Shown here: in pieces, positions 29,390 to 36,628 of the stretch | Layout of the letters: every line of letters starts with the position of its first letter | Position numbering within the stretch: position 1 is the first letter of the stretch | From: Streptococcus sanguinis | GTDB taxonomy: Bacteria > Bacillota > Bacilli > Lactobacillales > Streptococcaceae | Reading direction: 5' to 3' | Assembly (NCBI RefSeq): GCF_900475275.1 | Contig: NZ_LS483364.1 | Coordinates: 1,240,001-1,304,000 of the forward strand | Length of the DNA stretch: 64,000 nt | Program-made: the position numbers and the translations under genes | Notes under the pieces: model-generated | Database searches by the model: none | What the model saw: the letters and a program-made list of their open reading frames with translations, nothing else | What the model was told of the DNA's origin: nothing

Positions 29390-29704
29390 TTAAGCGTTGA
29401 TAGCGTTGATGACAACTTTTGTATATGGTTGACGGTGACCTTGTTTACGATGGCTGCCTTTTTTAGGTTTGTACTTATAAGTAACAACTTTCTTTTGCTT
29501 GCCTTGTTTTTCAACAGTTCCGACAACAGAAGCTCCAGCAACAAGCGGAGTTCCGACAACAGTGTTTTCACCACCAACAAGAACAACTTCGTCAAAAGTA
29601 ACGTCTTGACCAGCTTCAGCGTTCAACTTTTCAACGTAGATTGCTTGACCAACTTCAACTTTAACTTGTTTTCCGCCAGTTTTAATGATTGCGTATGTGC
29701 TCAT
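29390..29704 (-). CDS. rplU: 50S ribosomal protein L21
   Basis: Large-subunit 23S rRNA-binding protein of 104 residues. It starts [19 protein letters not shown], and the C-terminal [18 protein letters not shown] is the L21 signature region. First gene of rplU-prp-rpmA, with an AGGAGG-type ribosome binding site and a 135-base leader that is probably autoregulatory. Confidence 0.97.
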   Translation of the reverse strand: MSTYAIIKTGGKQVKVEVGQAIYVEKLNAEAGQDVTFDEVVLVGGENTVVGTPLVAGASVVGTVEKQGKQKKVVTYKYKPKKGSHRKQGHRQPYTKVVINAINA

Positions 29705-29839
29705 TATGCACCTCCTATGATTTTTTAGGGTTTCCCCGAATTTTGTGAAGACTCGCCTAGCATCGTGGGACGAACCACTTCTATCTCACAGAGTGAGCAA
29801 CGATGTTCGCGCGGTTGCACAGGAATGTGCATAGTCAAC
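29705..29839 (-). promoter_or_regulatory. Candidate L21 leader (ribosomal-protein leader RNA)
   Basis: Untranslated leader between the predicted start point (about 29839) and rplU. On the minus strand it contains complementary blocks: CATCGT with ACGATG, CTCACTCTGTGAG as a local hairpin, and GCACATTCCTGTGC as another. Firmicutes rplU leaders bind L21 for feedback control. I infer the class from position and structure, not from a model match. Confidence 0.6.
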
Positions 29840-29845
29840 TCTATA

Positions 29846-29874
29846 AGTATAGCACTTCTGCAGCTCTTTAGCAA
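29846..29874 (-). promoter_or_regulatory. rplU operon promoter
   Basis: Minus-strand TTGCTA (29869-29874), 17-base spacer, TATACT (29846-29851). Confidence 0.75.
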
Positions 29875-29997
29875 GCTTTTTTATCTCATGAAAACGGATT
29901 TTCACGGATTATCTTTAGATTTTATCCACTAATGAACAAAGACTATTTCTGTTATCCGCTAACTGCTTTATTAAATAATTATTAGTTCAGAAAATTT

Positions 29998-30495
29998 CTA
30001 AATATAACGCCGCACCCTATCTTGATATTCTTGATAAGATTTCCCGAATTTTTCAAGACACCAGTGGGCCGCAGTCTGAAACATGACTAGAATCAAAATG
30101 AAAATCATTGACTTGGTCAAAAAAGCTATTCCCAAAAAACAAACAAGGTAAGCTACATACATGGGATTACGGGAATAGCGATAAAACCCCTTTGTATTCA
30201 TACCGTTTTCATCTGGTCTAGCGAAGTCCCTCATACTGATAGCACACAAAGCCAAACCAAGCAGGTAGATAGCCACTCCAGCATAAAAGTAAACAGAAAA
30301 ATCAAACTTAATTTCAAGCAAAAAAGAAGTTATGAACAAGGCTAGATTGCTCAATTGATAAATCATATAAGCTATCTTTTCTTTTCCTTGGACTGGTGCA
30401 AAATAAGCCGCGCGAGACAAAGCGTTTTTGCCGAAATGACTCAATAAAGGAAAACGAATCAGCAAAAAAGGAATTAAGAGAAAAACAGCAAGCAT
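29998..30495 (-). CDS. Isoprenylcysteine carboxyl methyltransferase-like membrane protein
   Basis: A 165-residue membrane protein with four or five helices. The C-terminal YRYSRNPMYVAYLVCFLG is the ICMT/phospholipid methyltransferase SAM-binding signature (Arg-Asn-Pro-x-Tyr), and the last helix ends in a Lys/Tyr/Arg-rich tail. The methyl acceptor is unknown. The frame extends to a GTG at 30504, but GGGAAGG is well spaced only for the ATG at 30495. It lies about 20 bases after thiI and is likely the last gene of the desulfurase-thiI operon. Confidence 0.75.
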   Translation of the reverse strand: MLAVFLLIPFLLIRFPLLSHFGKNALSRAAYFAPVQGKEKIAYMIYQLSNLALFITSFLLEIKFDFSVYFYAGVAIYLLGLALCAISMRDFARPDENGMNTKGFYRYSRNPMYVAYLVCFLGIAFLTKSMIFILILVMFQTAAHWCLEKFGKSYQEYQDRVRRYI

Positions 30496-30516
30496 CAACG
30501 TCACCTTCCCTCGCTT

Positions 30517-31731
30517 TTACAGCAGCCCCTCAATCAGCTCGTCAACTTCATCAGCCTCTGCTTGCGGTCTGATTTCTGTAATCATGATTCCTGCGACAGC
30601 GCGCTCAACCAAACCTTCAACATCTAGGTAAGTTTCGTACTTCTCAGCATTCTTGATTTTCGGATTAGTTTTAGGTCGGTCTGGAGCAAAAATGGTACAG
30701 CAGTCTTCAAATGGTTGGATAGAGATTTGGAAAGTATCGATTTTTTCAGCAATGTCAATGATTTCCAGCTTGTCCATGGTCACGACAGGACGGATAACCG
30801 GTGTATTGGTTACAGCGTTGATAGCCTGCATACTCTCAATCGTTTGACTTGCCACCTGACCAAGACTTTCTCCGTTGATAATGACTTGAGCGCTCCGCTC
30901 CTCCCGAATCCGGTCTGTAATACGCATCATAAAGCGACGAGTCAGTGTCATGAGGTAGGCTTCTGGAGCCTTGGCCTTGATTTCCTCTTGAATCTCTGTA
31001 AAAGGCACTTCGATAAACTGGATGTTGCCACCAAACTTGGTCAGTTTTCGCGTCAAATCTTGAGCTTTTTTCAACGCACCTGGACTGGTGTAAGGTGGAC
31101 TGGCAAAGTGAACCGCCTCAATATCTACACCGCGCTTGAGAGCCAAATAGCCGGCTACTGGTGAGTCAATTCCTCCCGACAGCATGAGCATACCCTTTCC
31201 TGAAGTACCAACTGGCAGGCCTCCAGCACCACGAATCGTCTCATAAGAAATATAGGCCGCTTCTTCACGAATTTCGACCCGTAGCTCAATATCCGGCGCT
31301 TTCATCTTGACCTGAACATTGGGAATAGCCTCAAAAACAGCATCACCAAGTGTATGGTTAAGCTCGCGGCTATCCAATTCAAAACTGTGATCACTGCGCT
31401 TGCTGGTAATCTTAAAGGTCATGCCCTCTTGATAGACTTCCTTCATGATAGATTGAACAGCCTCGATTAGGGCTGGTACAGACTTTTCGATTTTGTAAGA
31501 CGGCGAGAAATTCTGAATCCCAAAAATCTGCTTGAGCGATTCAGCGACTGGCTTATAATCGGTTCCTTGCAGATAGATATGAGTGCGGTCACGGTCAGCC
31601 TTGACATGAACCCGCGGATAGATTGATAAGACAGCTTGGATATTGCGTTTGAGTTTGTTGATAAAGCGCATGCGGTTCTTGCCCTTGGTTGAGAGCTCAC
31701 CGTAGCGCACCATAATTTCTGAATATTGCAT
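30517..31731 (-). CDS. thiI: tRNA 4-thiouridine synthase ThiI
   Basis: Adenylates U8 of tRNA and transfers sulfur to form 4-thiouridine. The 404 residues contain a ferredoxin-like/THUMP N-terminal part (about 60-165), then the PP-loop [13 protein letters not shown] near 183-195. There is no C-terminal rhodanese domain, as is usual in Gram-positive ThiI, so sulfur must come directly from the desulfurase encoded 3 bases upstream. Without thiamin-thiazole genes here, the tRNA role is the likely one. Confidence 0.95.
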   Translation of the reverse strand: MQYSEIMVRYGELSTKGKNRMRFINKLKRNIQAVLSIYPRVHVKADRDRTHIYLQGTDYKPVAESLKQIFGIQNFSPSYKIEKSVPALIEAVQSIMKEVYQEGMTFKITSKRSDHSFELDSRELNHTLGDAVFEAIPNVQVKMKAPDIELRVEIREEAAYISYETIRGAGGLPVGTSGKGMLMLSGGIDSPVAGYLALKRGVDIEAVHFASPPYTSPGALKKAQDLTRKLTKFGGNIQFIEVPFTEIQEEIKAKAPEAYLMTLTRRFMMRITDRIREERSAQVIINGESLGQVASQTIESMQAINAVTNTPVIRPVVTMDKLEIIDIAEKIDTFQISIQPFEDCCTIFAPDRPKTNPKIKNAEKYETYLDVEGLVERAVAGIMITEIRPQAEADEVDELIEGLL

Positions 31732-31734
31732 TGT

Positions 31735-32877
31735 TTACCTTACTTTTCTGGTTTTTTCGTAAATAATTTTAAAAGTTGTCAAAAACTGCTCCATCTGACT
31801 CATATCATTGTCAAGATCCAAACTGATGCGAACAGCAGTTTGAGCCAGAGACTTTTCGACGCCCATAGCGATTAGGGTTCCTGCAGGCTTACCGACCTTA
31901 GAAGAGCAAGCACTGGTAGTCGAGATATAGATCTCGTAGTCTTCAAACGCATGGACGACGACTTCACCCCGCACTCCCTTGATACCAAAGGTTAGTATAT
32001 GGGGGGCGAAATCTTCCATGTCTGAGAAAATCACCACATCTGGATACTTCTGCAGTTCTTCAAGAAGAATCTTCTTCATCTGAGTCGTCCGCTGGGCAAA
32101 TGCTTCTTGCTTTTCCATGGACAAACGCAGAGCTTTAGCTGTCGCAGCAATGCCAGCTAAATTTTCTGTTGTGGAGCGCTTGTCCGACTCCTGACCTCCA
32201 CCAGTCAAAAGCGGACTGATTTTCTTGCCAGACTTGATATAGACAAATCCTACTCCCCGGACACCGTGAAATTTATGACTGGAAAATGTCGCAAAATCAA
32301 CGCGATCCGTCAGATAAGCAGCTGTTGGAATCTTCGTAACAGCCTGTACAGCGTCCACATGAAAGGAAATAGTCGGCTTGTCTGCTAGCAGTTCGGATAT
32401 TTTCTGAATGGGCTGAATACTGCCGATTTCATTATTGACAGCCATGATGGAGATTAGAGTGGTGTCTGGTCGAATTAGCTCCGCTAGCTTGTCTACCTCA
32501 ACAAAACCAGAATTATCCACTGGAGCAAAATCGACTTCAAATCCCTGACTCTGCAACCAGAGGGCTGATTCTTTAACCGCGGGATGCTCAATATTAGATA
32601 CGATGATGTGTTTGCCAAAAGGAACCTTTTCAAAAGCAACTCCCTTTAGCACCCAGTTGTCCCCTTCAGTTCCTCCGGACGTAAAAAAAATCTCCGATGA
32701 AGACTTGCCTAAAAGCTCTGCTATTTGCTTGCGTGAAGCTTCTAAGAGACGGGTTGCCTGACTGCCTAAACTGTGCAGACTGGATGGATTTCCCCAGATT
32801 TTAGAAGCTACTTCTGTGTAAGCGGCCAAAACCTCAGGATAAGGTTTGGTTGTCGCTGAATTATCTAAATAAATCAT
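31735..32877 (-). CDS. Cysteine desulfurase (NifS/IscS-like, ThiI partner)
   Basis: PLP enzyme of 380 residues that takes sulfur from cysteine as a persulfide. It begins YLDNSATTKP, has the PLP Lys in TFSSHKFHGVRG near 205, and the active Cys in TTSACSSKVGKP near 325. It is the first gene of an operon with thiI (3 bases apart), like the NifZ-ThiI pair of Bacillus, so it probably serves tRNA thiolation rather than bulk Fe-S assembly. Confidence 0.93.
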   Translation of the reverse strand: MIYLDNSATTKPYPEVLAAYTEVASKIWGNPSSLHSLGSQATRLLEASRKQIAELLGKSSSEIFFTSGGTEGDNWVLKGVAFEKVPFGKHIIVSNIEHPAVKESALWLQSQGFEVDFAPVDNSGFVEVDKLAELIRPDTTLISIMAVNNEIGSIQPIQKISELLADKPTISFHVDAVQAVTKIPTAAYLTDRVDFATFSSHKFHGVRGVGFVYIKSGKKISPLLTGGGQESDKRSTTENLAGIAATAKALRLSMEKQEAFAQRTTQMKKILLEELQKYPDVVIFSDMEDFAPHILTFGIKGVRGEVVVHAFEDYEIYISTTSACSSKVGKPAGTLIAMGVEKSLAQTAVRISLDLDNDMSQMEQFLTTFKIIYEKTRKVR

Positions 32878-32945
32878 GTTCTTTCCTCAAAATTTCAATA
32901 CTCCTATTGTAACACGAAAGAGAAACTGGAACAAGAAAGAAAATA

Positions 32946-32969
32946 CCCTAAATTCTGTAGAACTTAGGG
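32946..32969 (-). terminator. Terminator after fbp
   Basis: CCCTAA/TTAGGG with inner TTCT/AGAA pairing across one mismatch, then TATTTTCTTT on the minus strand, 8 bases after the fbp stop. Confidence 0.7.
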
Positions 32970-32976
32970 CTAAACA

Positions 32977-34887
32977 TCACCGGTCATAAAACTCATGCAG
33001 TAAGCCAAAGAGTTCTTGTTGTTGAGCGAACAAGCTCTGACCGATGGTAGTAGATTTGATGAGGGTTCGTTCCTCTACATTTTCAATCACCTTTTTCAGG
33101 GAGGTCTGAGCAAAAGGCGATTCTACAACTTTTTGAGCATTTTGGAAAGGCTGATGGGTCACCAGCTGGAAGCCATAGGAATTATTGAGCAGTGAATAGC
33201 CAGCCGTTCCAGTCTTCTTCTGATAAGCCTTGCAGAGACCACCATCAATGACAAAGAGCAGACCGCCCCCACGGATAGGTGACTCTCCCTTGCCTGTCTT
33301 AACCGGAGTATGACCATTGACCATTCTAGACTCTTGAGAAAAGAGACCAAATTCTTCCAAAATCAGCTGGCAGACTTTCTCAGAATTACGATAAGAAAAA
33401 TAAGAATTTTCCACTTCCTTGTGGGTCTCCTTATCTTCAATGAAATAGCGCTCCAAGGTAGTCATCTTTTCTTTGCCAAACAGAGGAGAAAGCTTACCTT
33501 TCCAGCAATACCAAATCAAATCAGTCGACAAATCATCGCCCACTTCCTTGTCCTTGGCCGCCTGCCGAATATGATACTCAAAGAAATCCAGCAATTCCTT
33601 GCCCGCATAATGGGCTTGATTGAGAATGAAAGGCTGGAATTCTCCTGATGGCTCCAAAGGAATGCAGCCGTGAAAAAGCAAGTGCTGGTTGTAAATCTTA
33701 TACATAGAGCCTTTGTTCATCAGAAGACTCATATGCTCAGCCATCTTAAGAGAACTTTGGAATGAGGCCAGCATACTGTCTACAGCTTGATTTTCTTCTG
33801 GTGTCAAAGCTGACGGATTTTCCGAATTGATAGTTTGGAAACAAGTGTTAACCAGGGCATGCTTGGTATCGTCAATCGTAACACTTTCTTCCCAATAATC
33901 AATCTTGTCCAGCATAACATGGTCCTGCATCTGGAATTCAGGCCGTCGTTTGATGAGTTGATTTTCCAGCTTGAACTGGATAATCGCCAAGGCTTGGTGA
34001 ACCTTTTCCAGCTGCAGAATTTCCTCTTCAGAAAACTCCTGCTCTCTACCGCCTAGAATGGGTCTAAACTTAGGATTAGACTGGTAAGTCTTGTCCGCAA
34101 AAAGAGTCAAGGAGCGCAGGTTTAAACCATAATCTTTCTCGATATCCCAGAGATAACCGTAGCGAGCTGCTATGCGCAGCACATTGAGCAAGCAAGCCTT
34201 GGAGCCAAAAAAGGCTCCCATCCAGATAATGTCGTGATTTCCCCATTGAATATCAAGCGAGTGAAAATGCTGCAGTTCATCCATGACCTGAGCGCTGCCA
34301 GCTCCTCTGTCAAAAATATCTCCAACCACATGTAGATGGTCAATCAACAACTGCCGAATACTTCGGGCCAAGCCCAAAATAAAGGGCACCGCTTCTCTCA
34401 GCTCAATCACATAAGTCAGGATATTCTCAAAATAAGACTTTTTATCAGCCAAAGCCCTGTCACTATAGAGCAGCTCCTCGATAATATAGGCATACTGTGG
34501 CGGCAAAGCCTTTCTAACCTTGGACCGACTATATTTTGCACCTGCAAAAGCCAGCAAGTTCAAGAGCTGGGGAATGGTTTCCTGATACCAGTCTTGGCCT
34601 TTAGTTTCTTCCCCCAGCACTAGCTCAGGATAGGAAACCAGCGCTGACAAGCGGTCTTTATGAGCTTCTGACAAGCTATCTCCAAAACAGTCCTTGATCT
34701 TCTCATTGAGGATACCAGCACAGCTTCTCAAAATATAGTCAAAAGCAGCAAACTCCCCGTGAATGTCACTGATATACAGCTCCGTCCCTTTGGGCAGATT
34801 CAAAATTGCCTCTAGATTGGTCAGCTCTGTAATGACCTTCTGCCGACTGTCAAATTCTTTCAGTAAAATCCGCTTATATTGCTCCAT
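32977..34887 (-). CDS. fbp: Class 3 fructose-1,6-bisphosphatase
   Basis: Hydrolyses fructose 1,6-bisphosphate to fructose 6-phosphate, the committed gluconeogenic step. At 636 residues it matches the large Firmicutes (Bacillus YydE/Fbp) type, a calcineurin-like metallophosphatase. Metal motifs are ISDIHGEFAAFD (about 40-52), VVGDIFDRGAGSA (about 190), QWGNHDIIWMG (about 215), and VNGHTPVKTGKGE with VIDGGLCKAY near the end. In-frame TTG and ATG codons lie just upstream, but the ATG at 34887 has the best spacing from GAGGG. It is last in the ccpN-ppdR-fbp operon. Not all streptococci have this enzyme. Confidence 0.94.
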   Translation of the reverse strand: MEQYKRILLKEFDSRQKVITELTNLEAILNLPKGTELYISDIHGEFAAFDYILRSCAGILNEKIKDCFGDSLSEAHKDRLSALVSYPELVLGEETKGQDWYQETIPQLLNLLAFAGAKYSRSKVRKALPPQYAYIIEELLYSDRALADKKSYFENILTYVIELREAVPFILGLARSIRQLLIDHLHVVGDIFDRGAGSAQVMDELQHFHSLDIQWGNHDIIWMGAFFGSKACLLNVLRIAARYGYLWDIEKDYGLNLRSLTLFADKTYQSNPKFRPILGGREQEFSEEEILQLEKVHQALAIIQFKLENQLIKRRPEFQMQDHVMLDKIDYWEESVTIDDTKHALVNTCFQTINSENPSALTPEENQAVDSMLASFQSSLKMAEHMSLLMNKGSMYKIYNQHLLFHGCIPLEPSGEFQPFILNQAHYAGKELLDFFEYHIRQAAKDKEVGDDLSTDLIWYCWKGKLSPLFGKEKMTTLERYFIEDKETHKEVENSYFSYRNSEKVCQLILEEFGLFSQESRMVNGHTPVKTGKGESPIRGGGLLFVIDGGLCKAYQKKTGTAGYSLLNNSYGFQLVTHQPFQNAQKVVESPFAQTSLKKVIENVEERTLIKSTTIGQSLFAQQQELFGLLHEFYDR

Positions 34888-34929
34888 CATCAACCCTCAC
34901 TCTATAACCGCTTTTTGCAATCTTCTCTC

Positions 34930-35742
34930 TTATCTCAATTTCTTTAAATGGTCTTCAATCAAGAAAGCCGTTTCCTCGATTGATTTATCCGTGATATTGA
35001 TGACATGAGCCCGATACTTTTTAAAGACTTCTTTTGAGTAGTCTAGTTCTTCATATATCTTTTCCAGATCTGTATAGCTGGTTGACTGGGTCAATCCCAG
35101 AGAATTCAAGCGATTACTGCGTATCTTAGACAGTTTTTCTGGCTCACATAAGAGGCCGATAATCCGCTCCGGATCAACCTTATCCAAGACCTGAGGCAGA
35201 GGGACTTCTGGAATCAAAGGCAGGTTGGAAACCTTATAGCCTTTATTAGCCAGATAAATACTGAGTGGCGTTTTGGATGTACGGGAGACGCCTAGGAGCA
35301 CTAAATCTGAATCTAAAAAACCTTGTGGCGCCTTGCCGTCGTCGTATTTGACAGCAAACTCAATAGCGGAAATTTTATTAAAATACTCAGTGTCCAGCCG
35401 GTGCAGAGTACCCGGCACCTCTATAGGACTGGTGCCCGTCTTTTCTCTGATAATCTCAAAAAATGGATGCATCAAATCCAGATAAGCAAGGCCATTGGCC
35501 TTGCTGAACTCTCTAGCTGCAGCAGCTAGCCCACCATCGACCAGTGTACTGATGACAAGGGCATCGTCCTTGATGGCATCGCGCAGAATATCCAGCAATT
35601 CTTCTTCTTTGTTGATAAATGGAAAACGATAGCTGTTATTAAAAATAATATCTGGGTACTGGGCTGTCACCGCAGACAATAGCTTCTGCGAAGTCCCCCC
35701 CAAAGAATCTGAAATGCTGTAAACAATAATTTCTTTCTTCAT
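34930..35742 (-). CDS. PPDK regulatory protein (bifunctional Thr kinase/phosphorylase, DUF299)
   Basis: Inactivates pyruvate phosphate dikinase by ADP-dependent phosphorylation of the Thr next to its catalytic His, and reactivates it by Pi-dependent dephosphorylation. The 270 residues begin with IVYSISDSLGGTSQ; the P-loop GVSRTSKTPLS lies near 150-160. The target sequence TSHA is present in the PpdK encoded 0.9 kb away. The ATG at 35742 has AGAGGA at good spacing, unlike an upstream in-frame ATG. The gene is 11 bases after the CcpN-like gene; in Bacillus the homologue YqfL is also paired with ccpN. Confidence 0.92.
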   Translation of the reverse strand: MKKEIIVYSISDSLGGTSQKLLSAVTAQYPDIIFNNSYRFPFINKEEELLDILRDAIKDDALVISTLVDGGLAAAAREFSKANGLAYLDLMHPFFEIIREKTGTSPIEVPGTLHRLDTEYFNKISAIEFAVKYDDGKAPQGFLDSDLVLLGVSRTSKTPLSIYLANKGYKVSNLPLIPEVPLPQVLDKVDPERIIGLLCEPEKLSKIRSNRLNSLGLTQSTSYTDLEKIYEELDYSKEVFKKYRAHVINITDKSIEETAFLIEDHLKKLR

Positions 35743-35753
35743 GTTCATTCCTC

Positions 35754-36383
35754 TTATCTATTAACCTCAGCACTTCTGGCCTCTTGAATAATATAATCCA
35801 GCAGAGCTGACTTGGTCACAGTTCCTAAAAGCTTACGTTCATTATCCTTATCCACTACCGGCAGTGAATCAATCGCAAAATCCTGCAAAACTGCTGCCGC
35901 TTCCAAAATATTCATATCCTTGTAGCAAGTTTTAATATGGGGCATTCGGGTCATGCAGACCGCTACAGGCGTGCTGTCAATGTTAGTATTGAGCGAAGCC
36001 CGCAGCAAGTCCTTACGCGACAAAATCCCCAAGAGCAGCTTATGCTCATCAATGACATAGAGAACATCCGCATCATACATAAATAAGGTGATAATGGCAT
36101 CTTGAATAAAGGAATCATGAGATACCAAAACAGGAGATGTCATAATTTCCGCCACTTCCTTTCGAAAGGTATCGAAAAAGAAAAGCGTCTCTAAATCTGA
36201 GCCCGAGTATGTGTAACCAACTTTAGGCGTAGCCTTCAAAATCCCAACCAAGGTCAGAAAAGACAGGTCCGAGCGCAGTGTCGCCCGAGAAATATCGAGT
36301 AATTCAGAGATTTTCTCACCGCTGAGTGGCTGGTGTTCTTTTACAATTTCTACAATTTTCTTTTGCCGTTCACTTAATTTCAA
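35754..36383 (-). CDS. ccpN: CcpN-like HTH-CBS transcriptional repressor
   Basis: A 209-residue regulator with an N-terminal winged helix (LSERQKKIVEIV, recognition region ISRATLRSDLSFL) and two CBS domains (about 75-205), which usually bind adenine nucleotides. This is the CcpN (YqzB) architecture; in Bacillus, CcpN represses gluconeogenic genes during glycolytic growth. Here it is divergent from ppdK and cotranscribed with the PPDK regulatory protein and fbp, so those are its likely targets. The start codon is TTG, with AAGGAG 10 bases upstream and no in-frame ATG nearby. Confidence 0.85.
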   Translation of the reverse strand: MKLSERQKKIVEIVKEHQPLSGEKISELLDISRATLRSDLSFLTLVGILKATPKVGYTYSGSDLETLFFFDTFRKEVAEIMTSPVLVSHDSFIQDAIITLFMYDADVLYVIDEHKLLLGILSRKDLLRASLNTNIDSTPVAVCMTRMPHIKTCYKDMNILEAAAVLQDFAIDSLPVVDKDNERKLLGTVTKSALLDYIIQEARSAEVNR

Positions 36384-36466
36384 ATAGGTCTGACTCCTTC
36401 GTTCTTTATAATAGATGATTAGCCTGAATTCGCTTAAAATTTAGGAATTATAACTCATATTTTATT

Positions 36467-36480
36467 TTTAAACGTTTAAA
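36467..36480. repeat. 14-bp perfect palindrome between ccpN and ppdK
   Basis: TTTAAACGTTTAAA, 14 bases upstream of a minus-strand TATAAT (36447-36452) that could serve ccpN, so near its -35. It has the cre core but not the outer TG/CA. Candidate operator for CcpN or CcpA. Confidence 0.5.
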
Positions 36481-36550
36481 TAATCATCATTTTGTAACAC
36501 ATTATAACAAAAAAAGAAAAATTGTCAATGAAATAGGATGCTTTTTTCTG

Positions 36551-36580
36551 TTGACAAATATATGTGATGTATATTACAAT
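36551..36580 (+). promoter_or_regulatory. ppdK promoter
   Basis: TTGACA (36551-36556), 18-base spacer, TACAAT (36575-36580). GGAGG precedes the ppdK ATG by 6 bases. Confidence 0.75.
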
Positions 36581-36607
36581 GTATTTGTCCTACAATATGA
36601 CACATAT
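36560..36607. promoter_or_regulatory. Inverted repeat across the ppdK promoter
   Basis: ATATGTG (36560-36566) in the spacer and CACATAT (36601-36607) after the start point, 41 bases centre to centre. Half-sites are longer than the core: ATATT recurs on the inner side of both. Candidate CcpN operator pair, about four helix turns apart. Confidence 0.5.
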
Positions 36608-36628
36608 TTCATAATTTTGGAGGTAAAT

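Noticed and set aside
29309..29728. 139-codon open frame on plus
   Set aside because: Antisense to prp and rplU.
36467..36480. Calling the TTTAAACGTTTAAA palindrome a cre box
   Set aside because: The outer TG and CA of cre are missing, so I list it only as a palindrome.
36551..36628. N-terminal extension of ppdK by 26 codons
   Set aside because: It starts at the TTG of the -35 box of the ppdK promoter; the ATG at 36629 has GGAGG and the family N-terminus.
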